This document shows, one piece after another, positions 15,745-24,002 of a DNA stretch of 55,554 nt; position 1 is the stretch's first letter; each line of letters opens with the position of its first letter. The notes under the pieces were generated by a model. That model did no database searches. It was not told where the DNA came from and worked only from the letters and a program-made list of their open reading frames with translations. The DNA comes from Akkermansia sp. Lineage in GTDB: Bacteria; Verrucomicrobiota; Verrucomicrobiia; Verrucomicrobiales; Akkermansiaceae. The translations under genes were made by a program, and so were the position numbers. The stretch covers positions 1 through 55,554 of the forward strand of contig JAFYWX010000003.1 in NCBI GenBank assembly GCA_017546445.1, given 5' to 3'.

Positions 15745-16383
15745 ATGCCACAAGAAATCTCACCTTACGATACAACAAGAGCGGCAGCCTTTGAACTATG
15801 GATGCAAGCTCCGAATTCCATGGTTACGTTCTTCAAGACATTAAATGTAACGCGGCTTATCAAGCTTTCCGGGAAAAAGCACCTGAAGTTCAATATGCTG
15901 TTGAATTACTGCATTGGCAGGGCAGCTGTGGGCATCAAGGAATTCTACATCCTTCCTGTCGGCAATAAATTGGTACAATATGATTCTATTGCGGTCAACA
16001 CCATTGTTAAAAATAAAGAGGGCGAAGTAAGCTCCTGTGACATTAAGTATACTCCTGATTTAGAAGCATTTAACAAGGAATACCTGCAATATACGGCAGA
16101 AGTAGCCCTTAATTGCCGGGATAGAGACCTCTCCACAGATTGTATGGTCATCGGAACCTCTGCCATTGTTGATACCGAGATAGACGGCGCGGTCGGCATG
16201 AATAGCGGCATTTTCAACAATCCTTTTATCATCTGGGGCAAATACCGCCGCAAATGGTTACACTATGAGCTGCCCATCTCCTTCCAATTCCACCACACTC
16301 AAATGGATGGAGCCCATGCAGGCCGCTTCCTTAAGAAACTTCAAGAGGAAATTAACCAATTGCGATATCCGCACAAGGCGTGA
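15745..16383 (+). CDS. CatA-type chloramphenicol acetyltransferase family protein
   Basis: 212 residues, the size of type A chloramphenicol acetyltransferases. The catalytic HHxxxDG motif is present in FQFHHTQMDGAHAGRFL near the C-terminus, and the early section (ISPYDTTRAAAFELW..., FNMLLNYCIGRA) matches the CAT fold. Known members transfer acetyl from acetyl-CoA to the 3-hydroxyl of chloramphenicol as trimers. Some intestinal homologues may act on other small molecules, so resistance is an inference. It sits alone after tRNA-Val at the start of the island, with lower GC than the flanking chromosome. Confidence 0.8.
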   Translation: MPQEISPYDTTRAAAFELWMQAPNSMVTFFKTLNVTRLIKLSGKKHLKFNMLLNYCIGRAAVGIKEFYILPVGNKLVQYDSIAVNTIVKNKEGEVSSCDIKYTPDLEAFNKEYLQYTAEVALNCRDRDLSTDCMVIGTSAIVDTEIDGAVGMNSGIFNNPFIIWGKYRRKWLHYELPISFQFHHTQMDGAHAGRFLKKLQEEINQLRYPHKA

Positions 16384-16736
16384 GTTCGTAACATCGTTGT
16401 TTGGCGACTTCATTCAAAATTAAAATTACTTCCACAGAGGGTGGAGTTCCCAATGCGCGGGCAGGATCTTCGTAGATAGGATGAACAATTCGTCAATCGT
16501 CAATTGTACATCGTCAATACAAAACGCCCTCCCCATGTGCGCAGTTGAAGGAATCAACGGATTCCAACCCTAAGCGGGGGAGGTTATCTGGGGGTATTAT
16601 ACATGTAGTACGAATTTTGTCAAGGGGAGGAGACTGAAAAAAACGCTAAAAAACGCAATTACAACCTATATTAAAGGATTTGCTAGAGCTTAATCAAGAA
16701 TATATTGTAATTTTTCGACAAAGCTCGTGTGTTCTC

Positions 16737-16779
16737 AAAGGGTATCAAGGCTGACTTTCAACCGGAAGTCAGCTTTTTT
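16737..16779 (+). terminator. Terminator cassette, copy 1
   Basis: AAAGGGTATCAAG leads into the hairpin GCTGACTT/AAGTCAGC and six Ts. Very similar sequence recurs at 20755-20797 and, more diverged, at 28508-28557. Confidence 0.8.
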
Positions 16780-16956
16780 GTGTGCCGGCGGTGGTGGAGA
16801 AAAAAAGTGTCAACCCCAAATATTGTGGAATTTGAATTTTCATATCACGATGTGCCCACATTCAATTAACACTTCTTTATAGAGCAACCGAAAACAGCTC
16901 TTTTAGACACAATAAAACAAACAAAGGTATTTTTTATGTCTTTTTCTCTGCTATTG

Positions 16957-16984
16957 TTGACAAAACGGCATTTTATGGTAAAAT
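16957..16984 (+). promoter_or_regulatory. Promoter of the AAA ATPase-TOPRIM operon
   Basis: TTGACA, 16 nt, TAAAAT ending 9 nt before ATG 16994; near-consensus and short-leadered. Confidence 0.75.
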
Positions 16985-16993
16985 AATCGCGTT

Positions 16994-18355
16994 ATGAAAA
17001 CCGTGGTGCGTATATGCTCGTTTGAGATTTTCAATATAAAAAATGTCAGGCATGGGAAAATAGACATGCCGAACCGACTCCCGGGCTATGCGCCAGAAAA
17101 AGGAGAGCTGCTGGGCATTTATGGCCAGAATGGTTCAGGCAAGACATCCGTAGTCAATGCTTTCATTTTGCTGCAACGACTTATTTGCGGCTTACCATTG
17201 GAGTCAGACACTGCTTCATTGATTACGTGTGGGGAAAAGGAAGCTTCGGTTTCCATTCTATTCAGCATAGAACGCGACAATTCCAACATCTTTGCACAAT
17301 ATGCGGTTACTATTGGCAATGATGCTGATGGGGCGAGAGTCAAGAAAGAGAGCTTTACCATCAAGGCAAATGTCCCCAAAGCTCGAACCAACACCGTTGC
17401 AGAGTTTACGGAACCTGAATTACCAACGGTTGCAGAGTTTGTACCTAATGCATCTTTCTGTAAAGTCTTAGGCAACAGCTCCAGACAAGATTTGGTCATC
17501 AATAAGGTATTGGCATATCAGGAGCGCACCTCATATATTTTCAACCAAAGGCTGTATCCCTTGTTGATGACGCTGGGGTCGGAAGGTAGCGAGGCTCTTC
17601 GTGCGGTACGTTGCTATGCGGAACGGAATCTTTTCGTCATCGGCCACAGTAAATCTGGCTTGGTTAACGTCAACTTGCAGCCCATACCTATTTCCCACAC
17701 AGATTCAAACTGCGATTGTTCCGCTGTGGGAACCTGCCTGATTAATCTGAACGCACCGTCAACGTTGCCGCTTCCCATATATCAGGAGTTCAAACAATCC
17801 CTTGCGCACATGAATCAAGTGATGTGCAAGATTATTCCCGGCTTCGAATTGCAGGTTCGGGAACTAGGGCTTGAACTGAGTGCGCTTAATGAAGAACAGA
17901 TGCGCATGGAGCTTTTGGCTTCCCGTCAAGGTGTGGAGATACCGCTGAAGTTCGAGTCTGATGGTATTAAAAAAATCATCTCTATTTTGCTGTATTGGAT
18001 TATCGTCTCCAATACGCCGGGTTCCTGCTTGATTGTGGATGAGCTTGATGCCAGCATTTTTGAATATCTTCTGGGTGAGCTTCTTTCTGTATGGGAGGAA
18101 AATGCCCAAGGACAGCTTATCTTCACTGCACACAACTTGCATCCTCTGGAAATGCTCGATAAGCGCAGCGTGGTGTTTACCACGGTGGATCCGAATCAGC
18201 GATTTATTCGCATGAAGAATATCAAAGCAAGTAATAACTTGCGAGATGTATATCTTCGGTCTATCTTTATCGGAGGTCAGGAACTCGAACTGTATGAAGA
18301 AACCAATAAAACGGAAATTGCTCGCGCTATTCGTAAGACAATTCCCAGAGATTAA
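16994..18355 (+). CDS. AAA15-family ATPase, putative phage-defence subunit
   Basis: 453 residues in the SMC/OLD-like ABC ATPase class: a strand-rich start (VRICSFEIFNIKNVRHGKI), Walker A GQNGSGKTS (about 44-52), a long insertion, a signature-like region (FESDGIKKII), Walker B CLIVDELDASI (Asp349-Glu350) and the H-loop FTAHN. Such ATPases pair with nucleases in RloAB/AbiL, PARIS and OLD-type defence. The next gene, 5 nt downstream, is a TOPRIM protein, so together they look like an OLD-type enzyme split in two. Which named system it belongs to I cannot tell. The short leader promoter suggests constitutive expression. Confidence 0.75.
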   Translation: MKTVVRICSFEIFNIKNVRHGKIDMPNRLPGYAPEKGELLGIYGQNGSGKTSVVNAFILLQRLICGLPLESDTASLITCGEKEASVSILFSIERDNSNIFAQYAVTIGNDADGARVKKESFTIKANVPKARTNTVAEFTEPELPTVAEFVPNASFCKVLGNSSRQDLVINKVLAYQERTSYIFNQRLYPLLMTLGSEGSEALRAVRCYAERNLFVIGHSKSGLVNVNLQPIPISHTDSNCDCSAVGTCLINLNAPSTLPLPIYQEFKQSLAHMNQVMCKIIPGFELQVRELGLELSALNEEQMRMELLASRQGVEIPLKFESDGIKKIISILLYWIIVSNTPGSCLIVDELDASIFEYLLGELLSVWEENAQGQLIFTAHNLHPLEMLDKRSVVFTTVDPNQRFIRMKNIKASNNLRDVYLRSIFIGGQELELYEETNKTEIARAIRKTIPRD

Positions 18356-18360
18356 GAGCC

Positions 18361-19074
18361 ATGGCTGCAAGAAAGGTTTTATTGTTCATAGTGGAGGGAC
18401 AGTCGGATGCCGCTGCTCTGGAGGGAGTACTTGCCAAGTTGCTCAGCAATGAGAAAATCCGCTTCCATGTGGTCGGGGCTGATGTGACAACGCAGGAGAG
18501 ACGTGGAACAACTAGCGTAAAGACAATGGTCAATGACTTGGTAAGAAAGTTTGTAACCTCCTATCGTCTGCAACCTAAGGATTTGTTGCAGGTTGTTCAT
18601 CTGATGGATACAGATGGCGCGTTTGTTCCGGAATCTGCCATTTTGGAAGATTCTTCAGCAAGTGGATTTCAATACACGACTACAAGTATCACAGCTCCGG
18701 CTAAAGACGATGTAAGGAAACGTAATGCAACCAAGAGTAGAAACATGCTCCTCCTCGCCACTATGGGAACAACATACAAAAGCATCCCCTACGAGGCATA
18801 CTATTGCTCGCGCAACTTGGAACACGTTTTGTATGATATTGAGAAAGATTGTACAACAAGGGAAAAGCTGAAACTCTCCGACCAATTCGATGAGCTGTAT
18901 AGGGACACCCCGACAGATTTTCTCAACTTCATTTCAACTGTTCCTCCGGCCGTTCCTGTCAGCGAATACGTTGACTCATGGAACTACATTTCCAAACAGG
19001 GAGAGCTGCATTCCTTAGAAAGAGTATGCAATCTGCACATCCTGTTGCACAAGATATTGAGACAATATAACTAA
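18361..19074 (+). CDS. TOPRIM-domain nuclease partner
   Basis: 237 residues. The start (KVLLFIVEGQSDAAALEGVLAKLL) gives the TOPRIM glutamate, and VVHLMDTDGAF gives the DxD pair; these bind metal in TOPRIM nucleases. Between them is the block VVGADVTTQERRGTTS. A Tyr/Cys-rich stretch (YEAYYCSRNLEHVLYDIE) is probably structural. The position directly after an AAA15 ATPase suggests a two-subunit ATP-driven nuclease, as in PARIS (AriA/AriB) or AbiL, but the sequence does not obviously match DUF4435 or RloB. It could cut DNA or tRNA; this is inference. Confidence 0.7.
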   Translation: MAARKVLLFIVEGQSDAAALEGVLAKLLSNEKIRFHVVGADVTTQERRGTTSVKTMVNDLVRKFVTSYRLQPKDLLQVVHLMDTDGAFVPESAILEDSSASGFQYTTTSITAPAKDDVRKRNATKSRNMLLLATMGTTYKSIPYEAYYCSRNLEHVLYDIEKDCTTREKLKLSDQFDELYRDTPTDFLNFISTVPPAVPVSEYVDSWNYISKQGELHSLERVCNLHILLHKILRQYN

Positions 19075-19194
19075 TGAGCAACAATACAAGATTACTCCTC
19101 GAAAAGAGATAATATAGGGAGGCTTTAACTATATGAAACAAACACAGGGAAGTCGTGGGACAAAAAAATATCCGCAATAGAAAAAGAAAGAAAC

Positions 19195-20697
19195 ATGAAA
19201 TCTGAAGAAGATATCGAGAAGGAGCATTATAATGCCGTTAAGGAGATTGAATTTATTAATTTAAAAGGATTAAGAAATTCAACCATATCATTCTCCCCTG
19301 GTCTGAATTGCATTATTGGAGCAAACGGAACAGGAAAATCTACAATTTTGCACGCTTTGGCATGCGTTTATCAGGCCAAAAGGCAGAATGATAAAGACAA
19401 TCTGCTAGAGTACCCAATGAGTAAATTTTTTACTCCTTATTCGGGAACATCGTGGCAAGATAGTAAATTCATTGTTCGTTATTATGGTGGTGCTGAAAGC
19501 TTATTTACTAAAACAGATAGATGGCTTCCTAGGCGAGAACAAAAACGAAGGAGAGATACAATTTATTTAGGAATCAATACAGGTGTCCCATCCATTGAAA
19601 GAGAAAGCAGGAAAAGTATCATTCGTTTAAGCAAACAACAATCGCTAGACGAAGGAATAAAAAAAGCTCTGAATGAAATAATGAGCGAAAACTATGTTGA
19701 TGTGTTTCATTACAAAGACTCTAGCAACAAAAAATATATTGGAGTTAGTAAAAAATCCCAGAATAATGATACCACGCAACATTATTGTTCCTTAAGTTTA
19801 TCTGCCGGTACGCAGCGTTGCCTCCAAATACTTATGGCTGTTTTTGGCGCAAGAAAAGGCTCTTTGATATTAATAGAAGAACTGGACATGCTATTGCATG
19901 TAAATGCGTTATTAAAATTAGTCAAGACTTTAGATTATAAAGCAAACGAAAACAATCTCCAAATTGTTTTTACTTGCCATAATCCTGAGATAAAAAATAC
20001 AAACAATTTGAACTTTGTCTGTCTGCAGAAATGCTCAAGTGGTATAACAGCCCTGCAAGGCTTCATGTATTACAATATTTTCGAAATAATGGGGAGACGA
20101 AATATCAAAATAAAGCTATTATGCGAGGATAATCTCTCATTTGCAATCTTGAAACAAGTTGTAAAAGAACTGAAGATTTCTCACATGACTCAAATAACAA
20201 AATTTGGAACAGCCCAAAATGCAGTAACTATTTTAGGAGCGCTTCAATTGATGGATGAACTAGATACTGGACTTATTCTTGCTGTCTTAGACGGAGATGT
20301 TTATAAGAATGATGACGATTTAGAGAAAATTTATCAGAGGTTATTTCCTGGATGCGATAGAACCATTCGAAATAATCAAAACAATGTTTTAAGCCATTTG
20401 ATAATGTATGATAATTCAAAAGGAATAGCACCTGAAAAATATATTGTAGAAGTGTTAAAAGAAAATAGAAGATTGTACGAGTCCGAACATGATGAACTGC
20501 TAGAGACTTTATTTGCCTCCTCTGGGCATCAAAATCACCATGATGATTTCAAAGAGACATTTGCTAAACTTGGGTTGTCTGAAATTTTAGGCATTGAAAG
20601 CATTATTTCCCTATTTGCAAAAACTCCCCAGTTTAAAGATTTTACAAAACACATACGAAGTAAAATAAGCGATTTTCTCAAACAGGGAGACTGTTAG
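19195..20697 (+). CDS. OLD-like fused ATPase-TOPRIM nuclease
   Basis: 500 residues and clearly more AT-rich than its neighbours, a sign of separate transfer. N-terminal ATPase: FINLKGLRNSTISF, Walker A GANGTGKST (42-50), signature SLSAGTQRCL, Walker B LILIEELDML, H-loop FTCHNPEI. C-terminal TOPRIM: Glu311 in LLCEDNLSFAIL and DxD at 366-368 in LAVLDGDVY. This is the architecture of OLD nucleases and GajA of Gabija. No GajB-like helicase follows, so Gabija is not supported. The gap before it (19075-19194) contains a 15-codon open frame at 19133 with a distant Shine-Dalgarno, which I do not call. Confidence 0.75.
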   Translation: MKSEEDIEKEHYNAVKEIEFINLKGLRNSTISFSPGLNCIIGANGTGKSTILHALACVYQAKRQNDKDNLLEYPMSKFFTPYSGTSWQDSKFIVRYYGGAESLFTKTDRWLPRREQKRRRDTIYLGINTGVPSIERESRKSIIRLSKQQSLDEGIKKALNEIMSENYVDVFHYKDSSNKKYIGVSKKSQNNDTTQHYCSLSLSAGTQRCLQILMAVFGARKGSLILIEELDMLLHVNALLKLVKTLDYKANENNLQIVFTCHNPEIKNTNNLNFVCLQKCSSGITALQGFMYYNIFEIMGRRNIKIKLLCEDNLSFAILKQVVKELKISHMTQITKFGTAQNAVTILGALQLMDELDTGLILAVLDGDVYKNDDDLEKIYQRLFPGCDRTIRNNQNNVLSHLIMYDNSKGIAPEKYIVEVLKENRRLYESEHDELLETLFASSGHQNHHDDFKETFAKLGLSEILGIESIISLFAKTPQFKDFTKHIRSKISDFLKQGDC

Positions 20698-20754
20698 TAA
20701 CATCGCCCAATAGAATTTCACAGACTTCATTGTCCTCCAAGACGTACCCTTCAC

Positions 20755-20797
20755 AAAGGGTATCAAGGCTGATTTTCAACCGAAAGTCAACCTTTTT
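20755..20797 (+). terminator. Terminator cassette, copy 2
   Basis: AAAGGGTATCAAGGCTGA, loop, then complementary TCAACC and five Ts; stem has two mismatches. Same cassette as at 16737-16779. Confidence 0.65.
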
Positions 20798-20833
20798 CCC
20801 TTTACTACCCCCCCATCTCCCCATTACACCCCA

Positions 20834-22111
20834 ATGCTATCCTCCTACGCCACCCGTTGCCAACTGGCAATGTACAACACCTCTTACCCGCTGAGTCCGG
20901 AACACTGGCATCCCTATCGCTCCGCGGCTCCTCTTCACTACGGTTCAGAAATATCTGTTTACCTGCATATACCCTTTTGTCCCCAGTTGTGTACATTCTG
21001 CGAATACACGCGTATGGCTACACCGGAGGTGGAGTTGCAGGCGCATTATGTACGAACCCTGCTGGGAGAGCTCCATGAATTCGGGGAACAACATAACAAT
21101 CTGACACTGGAAGGATTTGATATCGGCGGTGGTACGCCCACGGCTCTCAGCCCGGCATTGCTGGAGCAGCTGGTACAAGGTTACCAGCAATTCCTGGGCA
21201 ACAGAAACAAGGCTGCAGATTTTGAATCAAGCATAGAAAGCACATTTCAGACGGCCTCGGACGAGAAACTGCAAATCATCGGGCAGGGCGGTATCAAGAG
21301 ATTATCCCTGGGAGTTCAATCCAGCTCTACAGAATTGCTGCGGAATCATGCCCGGCGGCTGGAGACGGTGGAGTTCATGCAGCGTGTACTGCATTCTGCC
21401 CATGCTGCAGGTATACAAAAAGTGAATCTTGATTTCATGTACGGCCTCCCCGGACAATCAACGGAGAGCATCATGGCCGATCTGGAGCTTGTGCAGAAGC
21501 TGGCCCCTGAGCAAGTAACTTTGTATGAGCTTCGTACAAACATGATTCATCTGCCGGCCTCTACCGCAGAGCATCGAACCAATGCTTACCATATCTGGTA
21601 TGCAGGATTACAGGAACTCGGCTACCGGGCGCCTTTCGGCAGAAATACATTCAGCCTGAATCCGGCAGATGAGGGGTGCTCCTCTTATCTGCGCAAGAGA
21701 ATGTTCAACGGTACACCATACCGGGGATTTGGTGTCTCTGCGCAGAGCATGGGTACCGATGGCGTATGCTACAATGCAGGAAAGGGCTTGCATGGGGCTG
21801 CGCTTCGGCGCTGTGTCTCTGCACCAGGCTATGCACCCCAGGACGTTTACCATCTGCCGCCGGCAGAGCTGGCTGCAAAATATATAGCCGTGGCTGGCTA
21901 CAGCGGGCAATTTTCATTGGCGGCCGCCAGCCGCATTTCTGGCTGTAATGCGGTAGAATATTACGCAGAACCTATCCGGTTCTGCCTGGAGAATGGATTA
22001 CTGGAAGCAATCCCAGACGATATATTACGCATCACCCCCAAAGGCTTCAAACACATAGGCGCTGTTTTCTCTCTCTTTTATTCACCACTCAACAAAACCC
22101 TGGAAATATGA
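20834..22111 (+). CDS. HemW/HemN-like radical SAM protein
   Basis: 425 residues. The [4Fe-4S]-SAM motif is HIPFCPQLCTFCEY (CxxxCxxC); IGGGTPTALSP, LSLGVQSSS and DFMYGLPGQS are the standard HemN/HemW landmarks, and a HemN C-terminal-like winged helix (LAAKYIAVAGYSGQFSLAAASRISG) follows. Relatives act as heme chaperones (HemW), coproporphyrinogen dehydrogenases (HemN) or heme-degrading enzymes (HutW/ChuW). The stop overlaps the next start by 4 nt (ATGA), so it is tightly coupled to an E1/RfbH-like PLP [2Fe-2S] enzyme. A shared deoxygenation or radical modification chemistry is more likely than heme synthesis. No convincing promoter; start codon uncertain (20870 is possible). Confidence 0.8.
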   Translation: MLSSYATRCQLAMYNTSYPLSPEHWHPYRSAAPLHYGSEISVYLHIPFCPQLCTFCEYTRMATPEVELQAHYVRTLLGELHEFGEQHNNLTLEGFDIGGGTPTALSPALLEQLVQGYQQFLGNRNKAADFESSIESTFQTASDEKLQIIGQGGIKRLSLGVQSSSTELLRNHARRLETVEFMQRVLHSAHAAGIQKVNLDFMYGLPGQSTESIMADLELVQKLAPEQVTLYELRTNMIHLPASTAEHRTNAYHIWYAGLQELGYRAPFGRNTFSLNPADEGCSSYLRKRMFNGTPYRGFGVSAQSMGTDGVCYNAGKGLHGAALRRCVSAPGYAPQDVYHLPPAELAAKYIAVAGYSGQFSLAAASRISGCNAVEYYAEPIRFCLENGLLEAIPDDILRITPKGFKHIGAVFSLFYSPLNKTLEI

Positions 22112-23280
22112 ACTACCGTTATCCCTGCACAGGTTATCTCACCATGAATGGCTTCGGCTCCTGGTTGGAGCAGGAATGCACCACCCCCAGACGGAATATC
22201 AATCTCTTTGCCCAGGAACTGGGCCAGCAGTTCGATGCCCCCTGGATATCCCTTGTCAATTCCGGTTCATCGGCTAATCTTGTTGCCGCCCTTGCTCTTG
22301 CGGAGAAGGTGAGAGAACAAGGCAAGCCTCTTACTGCTGCTATCAGCGCATTTACATTTCCTACTACTGTAAGTGCCTTGCTGCTCGCCGGATTTACCCT
22401 CACTGTGGTTGATACGGAGCCGGGCGGCTTCAATATTGACCCCAACGCCCTGCAGAATCTGACCCCGCTCCCCTCCGTGCTCGCTATCACTCATTTCCTG
22501 GGTTTCCCCTGCGCAATTGAGCAAATCTGTGCGCTGGCTAAGGAAAAAGGTTCGTATGTGCTTCAGGATGCCTGTGAGACCCTGGGGATGAAGATAAAGA
22601 ACCGCCCCATCCACCATTATGGAGATCTGACCTCCTGGTCGTTTTATCACCCGCACCACCTTTCATCCTATGGTGGTGGCGCTGTGCTTTCCCTTACAGA
22701 GGAGGACTATATCCTCACCGATAGTGTTGCTCATTGGGGAAGAGCCTGCCGTTGCCATATTGCCCCGCACAAATGCCTTGTTCCGGAGGGGCCGGCCCAC
22801 CAATTCACATACGAGCGTCTGGGGGTGAATGTTGAAATGTCTGAACTGAACGCTTGTTTCGGGCGCTGGCAATTACAACAGTGGGAGCAGATTGAGCAAG
22901 CAAGGTTAATCCGCTACAACTTGCTTTACTCCACCCTTCAGCATGTTCCCACCGCCCGCACCTGGAAGGCGCCGGAGGTAGAAGCATCTCCCTTCGTATT
23001 CCCGATTCAGTTGACAGATGGCCGGAGCCTGAACGATATTTTCCCGCAGCTCAAGGCAGAAGGCATAGAGATACGAACCCTCATGGGTGGCGTGTGCAGC
23101 GAGCAAGCCGCATTCTCACACCTTCAGGCCGCCTTGCCCAATGCTCAGGAATTAGCGCGCACAACATTCTTCGTCGGCATCCACCACACGCTCCCCGTAG
23201 AGGATGTACAGCACGTAGCCTCCCGGCTTCTGTATCATCTGTCAACAGGACATAGTGGCTCTGAAAAAAATCAGCCTTAG
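22108..23280 (+). CDS. E1/RfbH-like PLP [2Fe-2S] dehydratase (DegT fold)
   Basis: 390 residues of the DegT/DnrJ/EryC1/StrS fold: NSGSSANLVAALAL (phosphate site), AFTFPTTVSALLLAGF and the PLP Asp in QDACETLG. Where sugar aminotransferases have the Schiff-base Lys, this protein has His183 in SFYHPHHLSSYGGG, as in the deoxygenating enzymes ColD and E1 (RfbH/DdhC/AscC). Cys156, 214, 216 and 223 are spaced C-X57-C-X1-C-X6-C, nearly the [2Fe-2S] pattern reported for E1. A 3-deoxygenation of a nucleotide-linked keto sugar or a related substrate is therefore likely. No E3-type reductase is in the window; the coupled radical SAM gene is the only partner. Confidence 0.8.
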   Translation: MNYRYPCTGYLTMNGFGSWLEQECTTPRRNINLFAQELGQQFDAPWISLVNSGSSANLVAALALAEKVREQGKPLTAAISAFTFPTTVSALLLAGFTLTVVDTEPGGFNIDPNALQNLTPLPSVLAITHFLGFPCAIEQICALAKEKGSYVLQDACETLGMKIKNRPIHHYGDLTSWSFYHPHHLSSYGGGAVLSLTEEDYILTDSVAHWGRACRCHIAPHKCLVPEGPAHQFTYERLGVNVEMSELNACFGRWQLQQWEQIEQARLIRYNLLYSTLQHVPTARTWKAPEVEASPFVFPIQLTDGRSLNDIFPQLKAEGIEIRTLMGGVCSEQAAFSHLQAALPNAQELARTTFFVGIHHTLPVEDVQHVASRLLYHLSTGHSGSEKNQP

Positions 23281-23334
23281 TCCTACCAGCTATAGAAAAA
23301 TGGGAAGGGCTTGAATCTTCGGGATACCGCCCCT

Positions 23335-23382
23335 GAATCTACTTTTTACAACTCTGGGATTGCAAAATGGGGTGATTCGTGC
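23335..23382 (+). repeat. 48-bp direct repeat, left copy
   Basis: Identical over 48 bp to 28591-28638. The copy carries the -35 and spacer of the ylbF-like promoter but not its -10; the sequence after it diverges immediately. Confidence 0.9.
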
Positions 23383-23419
23383 GTTACTCTCGATTTAGCT
23401 GCATCAGGTTCACATTCTG

Positions 23420-23467
23420 CACATGTGTCCCAAAGATTACTGCGCCAAATGGGAGTTTGTCGAGCAG
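23420..23467. repeat. Left end of a MITE-family element
   Basis: Starts CACATGTGTCCCAAAG and continues to GAGTTTGTCG as in the element at 9435-9661, with two mismatches, then switches to the family A motif GCAGGCGAAGCCTGC. No right end is visible. Confidence 0.7.
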
Positions 23468-23790
23468 GCGAAGCCTGCGGAACTTTAAGCCCCGGAGGGG
23501 CCATAGAGGAGAGGCAGGGGTAAGCCCGCGTCAGCGGGCGACTTGTGAGGGCGTAGCAAGCGAACGAAGCGAGACGCGAAGCCTCAAGCCCCTGCTAACA
23601 AACAAAACATGACGGAGCCCGCGGAGCGGGTGACAGAACAGTCGCAACGAGTTAAGCCACCGCTTTCCGTCTCCGGATTGACACCCTACGCCGAGACAGG
23701 CTGTCACCCGCTCCGCGGGCTCTGAAACTTTTTTAGCCTAGCCGGGGCTGCGAGCGCTGACGCGCTCTTACCCCGGCCTTCTATCTTTCA
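23455..23790. repeat. Family A hairpin repeat, copy 2
   Basis: A chain of perfect or near-perfect hairpins: GCAGGCGAAGCCTGC, GCCCCGGAGGGGC, GCAGGGG...CCCCTGC enclosing GCCCGCGTCAGCGGGC, GAGCCCGCGGAGCGGGTGAC paired with its complement near 23703-23724, and GCCGGGG...CCCCGGC. Stems differ from those of the terminal copies but the construction is the same. Confidence 0.75.
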
Positions 23791-23951
23791 CCCACTTATA
23801 TGGCTCAAAATTGAAGCTTGAGAGTCGTCTTCAGCCGCGATGATTGATATCTTGAACATTTAATCCGACTTTATCGAGCATAATCGCACCTATTACAGAC
23901 AAAAACTGCGTCATTTGTTACATTACTTGCGATATTATCGCGTCTTGTGTA

Positions 23952-23979
23952 TTGACAGAATGAAAAACTATGGTAGGCT
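23952..23979 (+). promoter_or_regulatory. Promoter of the RloA/RloB pair
   Basis: TTGACA, 16 nt, TAGGCT; ATG 24003 is 23 nt further. The palindrome GCGATATTATCGC just upstream (23929-23941) could be an operator. Confidence 0.5.
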
Positions 23980-24002
23980 GAATATGCATTACTGTGTGAA
24001 CT

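Larger units (their letters stand above)
16384..16993. other. Non-coding gap before the first defence operon
   Basis: No gene is seen. It holds three close CGTCAAT repeats near 16491-16520, short complementary stretches (GAAGGAATCAACGGATTCC), a terminator cassette at 16737-16779, an AT-rich stretch and the promoter of the ATPase gene. It looks like eroded insertion sequence or island junction material. Confidence 0.5.
23281..24002. other. Repeat-filled gap between defence modules
   Basis: No gene. It contains the left 48-bp direct repeat (23335-23382), a MITE end at 23420 fused to a family A hairpin repeat (23455-23790), a small palindrome GCGATATTATCGC at 23929-23941, and the RloA promoter. 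Confidence 0.75.

Noticed and set aside
16384..16993. tmRNA or other structured RNA gene in the gap
   Set aside because: No alanine-type acceptor ends, no tag frame and no convincing fold beyond the terminator cassette.
19133..19180. 15-codon leader peptide before the OLD-like gene
   Set aside because: The Shine-Dalgarno (AGGGAGG) is 10 nt away and the peptide has no feature suggesting attenuation.
19195..20697. Gabija system
   Set aside because: The GajA-like architecture is there, but the next gene is a radical SAM protein and no UvrD-like GajB helicase is present.
20834..22111. Prokaryotic viperin or true hemW
   Set aside because: Motifs are those of the HemN/HemW group, not viperin. 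The coupled E1-like gene makes plain heme handling unlikely, although it cannot be fully excluded.
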